From Rutpela maculata (lineage: Eukaryota > Arthropoda > Insecta > Coleoptera > Cerambycidae), in the NCBI GenBank assembly GCA_936432065.2, contig OW386293.2, forward strand, positions 101,453,795 to 101,517,794: 64,000 nucleotides of DNA, given 5' to 3'. Under the pieces are notes generated by a model. That model searched no databases. It was not told the DNA's origin and was given only the letters and a program-made list of their open reading frames with translations. Position 1 is the first letter of the stretch. Each line of letters begins with the position of its first letter. Both the position numbers and the translations under genes were made by a program. Below are positions 53,536-64,000 of this stretch, one piece after another.

Positions 53536-54370
53536 CGGGGTGGACCGTTAATAATAAGTCATAGTTCAAGAGTAGTTGGTCCTCTGGACCAAAATATGAG
53601 GATATAACCAAACAAGCTTTAGTAAATTCTTGCTGTGGAAAAAGATACAGGGTTTCAAAATTGTAATTTTTTTTGCAATATCTCAACTGCCTTCACCGAT
53701 TTTCTCCCAGTTTGGTAAGAAAACATTTTTTAAGCTAAGAAACAATAATTTATGTATTACATCACGCTAGCCCGTGGAGGGCGCCTCGTGAGCTATACCT
53801 GATGATGAATATTTTGCTCTTTTTTTATGAAACGTGTCATTTACGTACAATTTCATTAATTTGACATTTTGACAGAACTAAGACGTCACCAAAGTACACT
53901 TTTCAATGAATACAACCTATCCTTTTCAAATTTGTTTGTTTTCAAAGAATTCTTGAAGTCTGCGGCAGTTTTCTCGAAAACGGTTGGAATTATTAAGTTC
54001 TATTAAGTGTACCTTTTTTACGTAGAAATGACTCCTGCATGAGACTTTCTAGTCAAAAGTGCCACAACGTTTCGTAAAAAAAAAGAGCAAAGTATTCATC
54101 ATCAGGTATAGCTCATGAGGCACCCTCCATGGACTAGCGTGATGTGATACATAAATTATTGTTTCTTAGCTGACAAAATGTTTCCTTACCAAATTCGAAG
54201 AAGATCGGTCAAGAGATATTACAAAAAAAAAAGGGGAAAAAATGCACAATTTTGACACTCTCTATATTTTTCTACAGCAACAATTTACTAAAGCATGTTT
54301 GGTTATATTCTCATATTTTGATCCAAAGAATCTATCCTTGAACTATGGCCTATTATTAATGGTACACCCT
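53536..54370. mobile_element. 835-bp fold-back with TATA flanks
   Basis: Ends CGGGGTGGACCGTTAATAAT / attattaatggtacaccctg, TATA on both sides (53532-53535 and 54371-54374), arms of about 300 bp (catcatcaggtatagctca, cttaccaaattcg...). It is related in termini to 19711-20570. No ORF. Confidence 0.8.
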
Positions 54371-54436
54371 GTATAAATATTTACCTTGTGCGTATTTAGT
54401 GTACAAGCGTTTACCTCAAGTTGCTTTAATACCTAC

Positions 54437-54682
54437 CTTGAAGTTTGATCTAGCCTGGCATTTTCTAGTAAAAAGCCCGACCTCTGCAATGAGTTGAGTG
54501 CTAGTTCGGAAACTGCATTCCGAAGGCCTGGAATACTAGGACCATCTTCTGGTGATGGTAATTGGCTAATGTCGCTAGTGCTGAAACTCTTTTGTAGACC
54601 TACAGCAGAAGATAAGGCCGCACAGCTTCGGATCAGTTCAGTCTCTTCTTCGAACCATAGTATTTCTGGTATATCAGCTGGT
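54437..54682 (-). CDS. Host gene, internal exon (82 codons)
   Basis: Acceptor tttattttag (54683-54692) and donor CAAG|GTAGGT (54437/54436). The frame that is open throughout encodes ADIPEILWFEEETELIRSC, AALSSAVGLQKSFS, LPSPEDGPSIPGLRNAVSEL and ALNSLQRSGFLLENARLD. It is rich in Ser/Leu with helical segments, looks like normal coding sequence, and ends with two bases that join the exon at 47959. Earlier exons must exist (the acceptor splits a codon), but I could not find them in 54.7-64 kb. A 65-codon plus-strand frame over the same bases is its antisense shadow. Confidence 0.8.
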
Positions 54683-54699
54683 CTAAAATAAATAAATTA

Positions 54700-56924
54700 T
54701 TCAAGGTAAATGTTCATTTCTGAAATAGTTTCTCGATGAATTTACAAATAAAATAAACAAAAAAATAGTTTAACATTATTTAAAGTGTTTAAAAAAAAAA
54801 CAAGTTCTCATGACTTGTTCATGTTGGTTTTTATGTGCCCTCAGAATTCAAGGACTATTAGATGTATAGAGATGAAAGCTTCTTCAAGATTCTTCATAGT
54901 GTCATATAGAGTGTCTTGTTATACCTTATAGCAATTTTGTATATGTAAGCCCATAAATTCGTAGGTGGCCTAATCTACAGGGCGGCCCTGCTCTTTAGTG
55001 CCAAGAAATTCAATATCTATCTTATAAAAAATATTAAAAAAAAATAAATAAAAGTTATAGGGCTTACTTTGATGCCTATTTACAAAATACTATGAAATAC
55101 ACAGGATGTTTCTTTAAAACGCGGTAGCTTACAGCTCGAATTTTTTACATCATTGATTTCAGCATAAAATTTAAGTCCAGTATCAATTTTACTAGGGGTT
55201 GCCAATTTATTGGGAGAAATATGAAAATTCACGGAAAAACAGTGCATCACAAATGTCATAAAAAACTTCGTTAATGACAGTTAAGAGAATACATTGGGTA
55301 AATGTAAAAATAAGGGTCAGCTGAAATGTCTGAAAGAAGTGAAAGTTTACTTTTAAGGGAATTTTATACAGGGGCATCAACTAGCCAACTTTAAACATGT
55401 AAAACTTCGTTTTTTCAAACGGAACACCTAGTATATTATTACACCACTTTGTACAACTATATTGTCCCTTCAAATTAGCTCAGATGATATTAGTTCCGAA
55501 AATGTATAGTTTTTGAGATATTTTCAATTTAATGGATGACTTGTTGCGTTTTTTCAAGTAAGCTATGGTTTTTACTATTATTACTATTTATTCAGTAATT
55601 GCAGCTATTAAAACTGAAAATCAGAATCAAAAGTAAATGATTAAAAATTTTACTTGTTATTGCAATTTTAAAGGTGGAAAATGATTTAAACAATTAAAAT
55701 AATATTTAAAAATATAATGAAAATCTAACTTTTCTAACTTTTTGCCTAGCGATTGCTATGGAACGGTTTATGACTTCAAATTTGTTACACCCATGTATTA
55801 TAACGAGATCTGGAACTAGATTATATTTTGATCTGAGGCCGTTAAAGGGTTGGGGGGTAAACGTGGGGGTAGATAGGGGAGTACATAGGTAAAGCAAGCA
55901 TGTAAAAATTGTGATTTAGTGTATATACAAGAAGCTAAAATCTCAAATTTTTTTTAGCATCAGCCACCTCCACTATCACCCCAATTATCAGCCCCATTAT
56001 AAAATGGAACAAAAAAGATAAAATTGTGATTTAGTGTGTGTATTGTACATGTGTACAAACAAAAACCAAAAACCTCAAAAGTTTTTTGGAATCAGCCACC
56101 CTCACTATCACCCTCTTTCATTATGGAGTGGAGGTGGTAGTGTGGTAGTGTGGGGACTTGGATAAGAAGAAATTTGAATAGGAAATCCGAATGTGGAAAT
56201 AATGATTCCTTAGGCAATGGTTTTTATTCAGCGATGCCGGTTATATGTTACAGCCAGGGCTCGGGAATTTTATCTCGGCGCCAGAGCCTACTCCCATTTA
56301 TTCTAAATGACCCTTGTAATGCTAGAAAAATCGAAATCCCATAAAATATACTAAATTCGTGATTTATGAGCAAATAAAGTTCATCAAAATGGTTTCTCGG
56401 GCAAAACTTATTTTTTTCAAATGGAACCATATTGGTACCGTGGTACCGTTTATTAGTACTATTAATAAGGAATTTATTCACATGTTGTATTAAAATGTGC
56501 GACAAATACAAACAAAATTACAGCTAAAAGAGAATAAGAAAATACAATTTTGTATTAATTAAATGTTAAGAAGTAACTAACTTTGAAAACAGTGAAATAT
56601 TTAGCTTGTCAAACATTTGTTGTTTTACCGGTGTTTTATTGTGTCTTTAAAAATTGTTTAAAATTCTTGTTAGTAGTGTTCAAAATGCAAATTTATACAA
56701 AATTGTATATTCTTATTATCTTTTAGTTGTAATTTTGTATGCTATTTTATACCTGGTAGGAACATAAAGGTTTATGTTAGTGGGGGGAGAGGGCGCTTGT
56801 CGTTCAAAAACATATAAGCATGTGTACTAATGTAAACTGGTTCTTTAATAATTTAAGGGGGGTACAAGGGGAGGGGGTTGTGGAAAGCTCTGTTTGAGGT
56901 GCAATAGATTAGATACTGAATATA
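54700..56924. other. Intron-like sequence with a 115-bp direct repeat
   Basis: Two diverged direct copies lie at about 55905-56000 and 56020-56130 (attgtgatttagtg..., agcc(a)cctccactatcaccc). At 55100 cacaggatgtttctttaaaacg resembles a transposon terminus without a visible partner. Frames of 63-87 codons have no motifs. Confidence 0.45.
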
Positions 56925-57480
56925 CAGTGTGTCCCAGGATAGATGTAACAAGAGGTGTAATGGACCAAAAATTTTGGAATTTTGGAATGGTATTTGGGGA
57001 TTGAGTCCTGCTTGTTATAAAACTAAAGTATACCAAAAATGACTTGATTTGGTGTTCTTTATAAGCAAAGTTGTAAAAATCACCACTAATCAAGTACCTT
57101 TATTTTTCAAAATATGAAAAAGTTCCACTAAGAAAAGTTATTTAGAATGCAATTTTGTACCTCTATACCAAATTTCAGGAATATAAAATTATTTTTTTGA
57201 AACTTCCCATTTTTTGCAAATTAAGAGTTGAATTCATATTTAAAGTTGTGTAGGAGCAAATGTTATTCATCTCAAAAAGTAGACTATTGGTAAATAAAAA
57301 GTTGAATATACGAGATGTAAGAAGGTATAATGTTAATCGAACTAATTGTAAAACAAGAAACAATTACTAACAGAAGATTAATGAGGTTTAAAAATTATAA
57401 CAAGTAATAAATGTCAAAAACATAACAGATTCACAAGCAAATTAATTATTGACCAATACAAAACATTTACATTTTTTTTA

Positions 57481-58387
57481 TTATTCGACGTAGCTACCAC
57501 CCACATCCACACACATTTCGATCCTTCGCCTGAAGTCCTTAAAACTGTTTCGAATATGATCTAACGGTATGGAGTTTACGGCATTTGTAATTCTCTGCTT
57601 CAATACTGCTGCGTCGTTAGGAAGTGGTTCAGCGTAAACCAACTGCTTGAGGCGACCCCATAAAAAGAAATCCAATATTGATAGGTCTGGGGATCTCGCC
57701 GGCCACTTGATCGGTCTATTCCTGGCAATCCAATTTTCTCCAAAATTTAAATTCAACCACCGATTAACCATTTCTGTGGAGTGGCCAAGGCAACCATAAT
57801 GTTGAAAATGAACTAAAAATATTAAAATGTTCCCCAGAAAATCTTTCAAGAAGATGTAATTAAGTGTGCTGGTTTAACCTTCCCTCAATGAAATACGGTC
57901 CAATAACTCCAACGTGATAAGAAACGGCACACCACACATTCACTTTTTTATAATACTGTCTTCTACAATGAATTCTAAAATTTGGATTTTCAGAAGCCCA
58001 AAACCGAAAATTCTGAGATGAAACAACACCATTGGTTGTGAATGTGGATTCATCTGAGAAAATTATGAAATGATGAAAAAATATCTCTTCCATGATTTTT
58101 TCTCCAATGGTCAAACAAAAATCCAACCTACGGCCGCCATCTCCCTCTTCAAGCGTATGTTTATAATTTGCTTTATATGCCCTAATTTTCTTTGCCTTGT
58201 AAATTCTTTGGAGTTCAGATTTGCTAATATTAATAAGAGCTGATCTCTCTCTTAGTGGCATCCTAGGATTTTCTATAACAGAGGCATGAGCTATAATAGC
58301 CCCAACATTGTCTTTATCATATGCTTTTATTTTTCTTTTCAAGTTAAGAACACTACCAGTAGCCAGAAACTTTTTAATCATTCTCAT
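57481..58387 (-). pseudogene. Tc1/mariner (DD36D-like) transposase, two-part remnant
   Basis: The first part (58387-57860, 175 codons) has an HTH-like start (ERSALINISKSELQRIYKAK), then GRRLDFCLTIGE, FSDESTFTTNGVV (first Asp), FRFWASENPN, KKVNVWCAVSYHVGVIGPYF. The second (57849-57481, 122 codons) has FQHYGCLGHS, where relatives have Asp at the Tyr position, then KWPARSPDLSILDFFLWGRL (third Asp), 36 residues later. About 30 residues between the parts are missing. Spacing and the SPDL..LDFFLWG box fit the maT-like/DD37D side of the superfamily. The lost second Asp, deletion and frame change mean no activity. Confidence 0.85.
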
Positions 58388-58479
58388 AGCCTAGTGTTTG
58401 GAAATTTCAAATTAAATTGGCTTACCACATCTCTTAACGAGTTTTCACCGCCAATTCCGTAGCATTGCACAATATAAAT

Positions 58480-58808
58480 TTTTTTCTTCAAGCGTATTAA
58501 AATGTTTAAATTATGTCACCAAAAACAGAAGTAGAAGTAGGACATTGTTTTACTAGTAACAAAATGTTAGTACCGAATGCCACCGTAGTGGACATTGTTT
58601 TACTAGTAACATAATGTTAGTTCCGAAAGCGCCACCGCAGTGGGTATTGTTTTACTAGTAACATAATGTTAATACCGAAAGCCACCGGTGGCGCGCTATC
58701 CACTAGCCACTTGTCATATTGTGTCAACATGTAAGACTGTAGTTTGAATATTTGTACATTTATGATAAATAAATGAATTTTTGCATTTTAATACGCTTGA
58801 AGAAAAAA
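58480..58808. mobile_element. MITE carrying a 50-bp triplicate
   Basis: Ends ttttttcttcaagcgtatta and complement (58789-58808). Inside, three tandem units of 50-51 bp from 58541 to 58690 share cattgttttactagtaacat and ccgaaagccaccg. It is inserted in the mariner-type element. Confidence 0.75.
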
Positions 58809-58945
58809 TAGTATATATTACACGGAGTAGAACGCCTTTTTTGTGTTTCGCCCAGTTTGCGGCTTCGGCTTCGCCCCAGCCGCAAATCCTGGGCTCAACA
58901 CAAAAAAAGAGTGCGTTCTACTCCTAGTAATATAATATACTATTT
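58808..58945. repeat. 138-bp hairpin
   Basis: atagtatatattacacggag... pairs with ...ctcctagtaatataatatac over about 60 bp, loop ttcggcttcgcccca. The distal stem is GC-rich (gcccagtttgcggc/gccgcaaatcctgggc). It is a MITE or a structured transcript source. Confidence 0.8.
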
Positions 58946-60429
58946 CACGCATTGTGAGTACCATTTTTACTTAATTTTTTATGCTTGGTTCGTTAATTTG
59001 AAACAGAAATTAAGGATAATATTGACTACGTTTGACCGATATGTCAATAATAAATGATAAATGTGTATCCACTGCTTTTCGCATAGCCTACTTTTAGCTT
59101 CTACATAACTTTAAATATTAATGCACAAAAAATATTTCTATGCAGTTTTAATTGAATGGTTCAAAATAAAATACTAATTTATTGAAAAAATGGGAAGTTC
59201 CAAAAAAATAATTTTATACTCCTGAAATTTGGTATAGAGATATAAAATTGCATTCTAAATAACTTTTCTCAGTGGGATTTTTTCATATTTTTATAAAATA
59301 AAGGTACTTTATTAGTGCTGATTTTTACAACTTTGCTTATAAAACACCCTGTAAAACACCAAATCAAGTCATTTTTGGTATACTTTTGTTTTACAACAAG
59401 CAGGACTCAATCTCTAGAAAAAATTCCAAAATTTTTGGTCCATTACACCTCTTGTTACATCTATCCTGGGACACACTGTATATGATAAAAAAAAATTTTC
59501 AAAATTTTTTAATGAAAAATAAAAAGGGCCGAAAACCGGCCTTATAGGCCCTCCTCCTTTTACATTTTTATATATTTTTTTGATGCTTTATCGATTTTCA
59601 TTAAAAAAAAAATCATGCAACTTCCCCATTGAAATAACTTTCAACAATTGGATAACCACATATAGGGTGTCAATGGAATCATTAGACAAGTCATAGCTTC
59701 CAGAATTTTCAAGATTTCTTAAATTTGGCAGGGATAATTTATAGCAAAAACGGCAAATTTTTCATAATTTTACACTTTTCCATCACTTCCGGTTTCCTCG
59801 GAAATGACTCAAACTATAAAAATTTAAACGTATATTTTTACATTTTTTGATTTCAGAGATAATTTTAGATACGACTGCGTAACATTTTTTGAGACTACCT
59901 GATTTTTTTTAGGGCCATTTTTATTTTTGCATCTTAGAGTACAGTGAATACACTCAAATCAATTAAATGGGTCAAAACAGTAAGAGAAAAAATTGAACGT
60001 GAGATTTTTCGAATTGGTTTGGTAGCCACGACAAACCAAGATTTCCGAAATAACTAATTTCTAACTATGTCCATTTTTTCAAATGGCAACATCTGTTAGA
60101 CACCCAGTAGTTTGATACTAATTTTCATGACAAATCCATTGATACCTTCAAATCGAAAATATCAAGTAAGTATGCCGTGAAAATTGAATACAACTAGATT
60201 CAATACATTCATTTTGTCAACAAAGCCGCTGCAAATAAAAAACGTATGCTGTCCGAAATGATTTATTTTAACAATAAAAAATGTTAAACATTAATTAAAT
60301 GGTATCAAACATTTTCTGGCTCGACCAATGGTGTTTTGCATAACATTTCACAACATGGCAGGAGTTATACTTGCAAAAACTCCGCGGATACGAATTTGTA
60401 AAACTTGTGGTAAAAACACTAAAGTGTTT

Positions 60430-61285
60430 GAGGGGGAGTTTAAAAAAACTTGTTCTTTCACATAACCCATTGCAAAGAAATGTAAAAGGCTTGATCTGGT
60501 GATCGGGCATGCCAAGGTACAGGTCCATATGTTGCAATTACTCGCCCATTATACCGGTTTATTAAATTGGCTATATCTCGAGCGGAATTGTGATGCGGAG
60601 CCACATCTATTTGGAAATACATTTGTTCAGAAATTGCAAGTGGTAAGTCCATCGACATTTCTTCAATATCATTTTGTAGGAATTCTAAATATCTCTCCTC
60701 TGTAAAAGGTCCTTGAAAGAAAATAGGTCCAACAATTCTTGTGCCAATCACCCCAGCCCACACATTTACTCCATATCTTTCCTGAAAATTACCTTGCTTC
60801 ATTAAATTTTGATTTTCCTGCACCCATTATCTATTATTTTGTTTATTAAACATTCCACTGTTGGTAAATCTCGATTCGTCAGAAGACAATATCAAAGAAA
60901 CAAAATTCTGGTTAACGGTATTGTTCTGAAGTAACCAGTCACAATAACCTAATTTTCGGTTGCTGTCATCTTCATACAAATGCTAATGCACTTGATATTT
61001 AAACGAGCGGTAACCATATTTTTTGAAAATCTTTCTTGCTTATTCATGACTAATTTGCACCTCGTGGACAATTTTTCTAGTAGAAGCAGTAGGATTCACT
61101 TCTACAAAAGCCAACACGTTAATTTCTGTCGCTTCATCAACGATAAAAGCTGCAGGATTGTTATCATCCTCTCCTGATTTGTTTCTCCACAATTGGAAAA
61201 TATTGAAAACATGGATGATGTCTGTTGGAATAGCTTTGGGCATACAAATCTGGGGCGTTTCTAGAATTTTCGTTGCATTCTCCAA
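60430..61285 (-). pseudogene. Tc1/mariner-type transposase remnant
   Basis: N-terminal HTH text TEINVLAFVEVNPTASTRKI and VHEVQISHE (61140-61040), then across stops KYGYRSFKYQVH, DDSNRKLGYCDWLL, SSDESRFTNSGMFN (first Asp), then an open 121-codon stretch (60823-60458): RYGVNVWAGVIGTRIVGPIF, YLEFLQNDIEE, MYFQIDVAPHHNSARDIANL (second Asp), VPWHARSPD (third Asp, 36 residues on). It is the same family as the 57-58 kb copy but a different lineage. Several stops and shifts: inactive. Confidence 0.8.
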
Positions 61286-61430
61286 GAATTAATAACATGC
61301 CCACGTTTTCATCCCTTGTATACATTTTAAACAATAATAGCAATAATTAACAAACAACGACAAATTTAAAGATAAAGAGCAAACTTATTAAGTTAACAAT
61401 GCACACGTATTATTATCGTATGTAATATCA

Positions 61431-61642
61431 CTAGTGCTTAAAATTTTATCGAAAATTTTTTCGAAAGCGTGTTGCCTGGTAATATAACGAGTGCAAATTG
61501 GCAGTTTATTATCTGATTAAATCCCGACCGCTTTAGCGGGAGGGATTTAATCTTTGATAATAAACTGCCAATTTGCACGAGTTATATTAACTAAGGGCGA
61601 CTTAGCTTGAGAAAAAATTTTTAGATAAAATTTAAAGCACGA
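61431..61642. repeat. 212-bp palindrome
   Basis: The inner stem 61480-61527 / 61540-61589 is nearly exact (taatataacgagtgcaaatt...). Outer arms (gtgcttaaaattttatcgaa... / ...aaattttaaagcacgag-like) are looser. The centre is ccgctttagcgg. A MITE or hairpin RNA source inside the large fold-back. Confidence 0.8.
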
Positions 61643-63049
61643 GTGGTATTTGAGGAGAATATTTCACGAATAAATAATTCATTAAGTACATCTTCAATAT
61701 TATGTTTTCTCATTAACTGCCTTCAGACGTTTTCTTGTCACTTTTTGGAGTTTACTGACCTTTATTTTCAATTTCATCATTAATTTGATATACAGAAATA
61801 TTTCCAAACCGACTCATATTGTCAAAACAGCAAATCTGAAACAAACGCAGTAGAAACAACGGAGATTCGCTATATTTTAAAATAAACTAGTGACGTTTCC
61901 ATGGCAACTAGTAAATAAAACGAGTTGAAACCTTAGATATTATAATATATAGACTGGCTTAACACCTTTCAGGCGTTTCTGAGGTGCAATACGACGAGGA
62001 ACGATAGAGAGAGCACTACTTTAGTACCGATGTCTCGCCCAAATAAAATATACACCCATGGTTCCGAGATTGACATAGAGAGCGCCATCTAGCGCTACAA
62101 GTTATATTCCATAATAAATAAATGTTCATCGACTCATATTTACGTATTTAATCCTCACTTTTAACTTACGAAGTTTATGAATTATGTTGAGGTTTGCTTT
62201 GTTAAGCAAAGAGAATTTTAAATACAACAAATTATAATGTTTGATGCACAGCTTTGGTTCAACGAGTTACTTTTTGGTAGATTACCATAATATGTAAGTA
62301 CTATACATTTTTAGTTTGTTCCAGAGCGAATGTGTACTTGACATTTATAATAAATGATTTGCTTACCTTTGTAACTACGTTATTGAGCTATTGAAAGCTG
62401 TGCTTGACTTGTTCCTGTATTATGAGCTAGGTATATTAAGTACAATCTTTGTGTGTAATTGTTACCTGATTTAACACTAGGAAAACTGAAATAGTTACAG
62501 ATAGGCAAAAGTTACAGCCTATATATTTCAGACAAGATTCGCTTTGGAATTGAGGTGTGTTTTTGTTTGCTACTACATAATACAATATTACAATTTACAA
62601 GGTAAGTACGTTAACAATTAATAATAAGCTAGAGAAGATATTTATAGATAAAACTTAAAAGCTCGAGTTGCCCTATTTGCCAAAAATATTTCACGACAAA
62701 AACGTCAAAAAATTTTCGCATATTTGCCGCTGCAGCGACCTAAAAAATTAGAGCGATAAATTTTGCATGTTGGTCCTGTCAAAAGCCGATCTAGCTTGAA
62801 TTACCACTAATAATGACGTTTGATTGGTGCGATGTTTTGAAAAAACGGGCTCTCATTGGCTATAGCGTTAATGAGTGAAATAATCTGTCAAATTTCTTTT
62901 TGTTTCCACAGCACACTTCTTGCAGCTCTATTTGCAGCGTTTTGTTGAAAAAACGAATGTTTTGAATCAGTTTATTCAATTTCCACGGCACACTTACTTG
63001 AAAGGGTATTTTCACGATATTTAATTATTATCCACCATTGAACTTGCGT
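61643..63049. other. No recognised gene
   Basis: AT-rich interior of the large fold-back. The word gagagcgccatctagcgct at 62079-62097 contains a short palindrome. No protein motif was found. Confidence 0.35.
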
Positions 63050-63639
63050 ATCAAACCGATTTTCGATTTGAAGGTATCAATGGATTTGTCATGAAAACTA
63101 GTATCTAACTGCTGGGTATCTAAAAGATGTTGCCATTTGAAAAAGTTGAGAAAATTACAAATTAGTGATTTCGAAAATTTTGGTTTGTCGTAGCTATTAA
63201 ATCAATTCAAAAAATCTCACTTTTACATTTTTCTCTTATTGTTTTGGTCCGTTTGACTGAGTTGAGTGCATTCACTGTACTCCAGATGCAAAAATAAAAA
63301 TGGCCCTCAAAATTTTTTAAAAACTACGCAGTCGTACTTAAAATCGTCTCCGGAATCCAAAAATGTAAGAATGTAAAAATATACAATGTGTTCAATTTAA
63401 AATTTCAAAGTTGAGGTAATTTTCGGGGAAACCGGAAGTGATGGAAGTGTCAAATTATGAAAAATTTGCCGTTTTTCGTACATATTACCGCTGTCAAATT
63501 TAAGATTTATATCTTGAAAACTCTGGAAACTATGGCTTATCTAATGTTTCCGTTGACGCCCGGTATATGGTTATTTTGATTCGAAATGACTTCCCTATCA
63601 ACTCATTTTGTTTGATACGAAAATTCTAGAATACCCTGT

Positions 63640-64000
63640 GTAGGTAACATTAGCGCCTTCGCCAGATATTAAAAAAACGACCAGCCCAGATAAACATCAT
63701 TAGTTCAAAATGTATTTCTTTGGGAGTGGGGATTAGACACATGAAATTTGATATAACAGCAGATCAGAAGGAACTTGCCAAACTGTAAATTATTATAATC
63801 ATTGAATGGACTGATTTATCTCTTCCATTTTATAACCAGGTTTGGCCTTCGTGGCGGTAGGTACTAATAAATCGAATGGTGTTTTTTCTCTCAAGAGAAT
63901 TTTATAAAATATAAGCCGAAAATAAACGCGGCTAAATAAATGAAGGTAATATGTTCTTAATTAAATAATCGGATCGATCCATTACCTTTATTACATTAAT
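63640..64000. other. No recognised gene
   Basis: Window end; AT-rich, without ORF or repeat pairing that I could detect. Confidence 0.4.

Larger units (their letters stand above)
56925..59478 (-). mobile_element. Tc1/mariner-type element with long terminal arms
   Basis: CAGTGTGTCCCAGGATAGAT and complement at the ends, TATA at both flanks, arms of about 310 bp (56925-57235 and 59165-59478). The minus-strand transposase lies between. Secondary insertions (58480-58808 and 58808-58945) sit between its 5' side and the right arm. Long arms are unusual for classical mariner but common in fold-back derivatives. Confidence 0.85.
59600..63630. mobile_element. Large fold-back with second mariner-type transposase
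   Basis: Arms about 59600-60215 and 63050-63630 are reverse complements with many substitutions (gaaggtatcaatggatttgt, aaaataaaaatggccct, tcacttccggtttc). The right end may be ctagaataccctgtgta near 63640. The left end is unclear, close to the previous element. The interior has a minus-strand transposase remnant (60430-61285), a palindrome (61431-61642) and 61650-63050 without recognised genes. Confidence 0.7.

Overview
This is a eukaryotic nuclear window, almost certainly from an insect with a large, transposon-rich genome (a beetle or hemipteran would fit; the sequence does not decide). It is AT-rich, has GT-AG introns, tRNA-derived short repeats, and layer on layer of DNA transposons and LINEs. 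No rRNA, CRISPR, operon or prokaryotic feature is present.

One conventional host gene is visible, on the minus strand. Three exons (54682-54437, 47959-47800, 27226-26825) have matching splice phases and join into about 268 codons ending in a stop, followed by a poly(A) signal near 26510. Its introns (6.5 kb and 20.6 kb) are filled with mobile DNA. I cannot name the gene.

Layout. 1-2.8 kb: a perfect palindrome and a fold-back element with a Cys-rich (CXC) gene tail. 2.8-5.6 kb: a decayed LINE split by a Helitron-like element with a 30-bp minisatellite. 5.7-12.5 kb: a large fold-back whose right arm was hit by a piggyBac element (TTAA sites) and a 2.47-kb element with TTA duplications; the left arm preserves the empty sites. 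13-22 kb: MITEs, fold-backs and unassigned DNA. 22.4-26.1 kb: a core fragment of the CXC protein family, a MITE, a SINE and another CXC fold-back. 26.5-27.2 kb: last host exon. 28.7-29.3 kb: Crypton-like tyrosine recombinase remnant. 31.4-34.9 kb: a hAT-type fold-back, a divergent CXC fragment, then a LINE RNase H gene holding a four-level nest of insertions. 34.9-40.0 kb: a GC-rich jockey-clade LINE with an uninterrupted 903-codon endonuclease/RT ORF. 41.6-44.1 kb: a hAT with perfect 8-bp duplications containing another CXC fold-back. 45.1-47.6 kb: a fold-back with a CXC tail in both arms. 48.4-53.4 kb: a hAT pseudogene with nested elements. 53.5-63.6 kb: fold-backs and two Tc1/mariner-type elements.

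The most interesting pattern is a protein family seen in pieces at seven places, six of them CXC tails. Assembled from different copies, it has a core resembling the acidic and helix-hairpin motifs of FEN1/XPG-type 5' nucleases, then an LPPTS / W-G-W segment, then a CXC domain. Four of the tail-bearing elements are fold-backs whose arms derive from the 3' side of this gene. This suggests a mobile lineage that repeatedly makes inverted duplications of one end. The nuclease reading is inference from motif order only.
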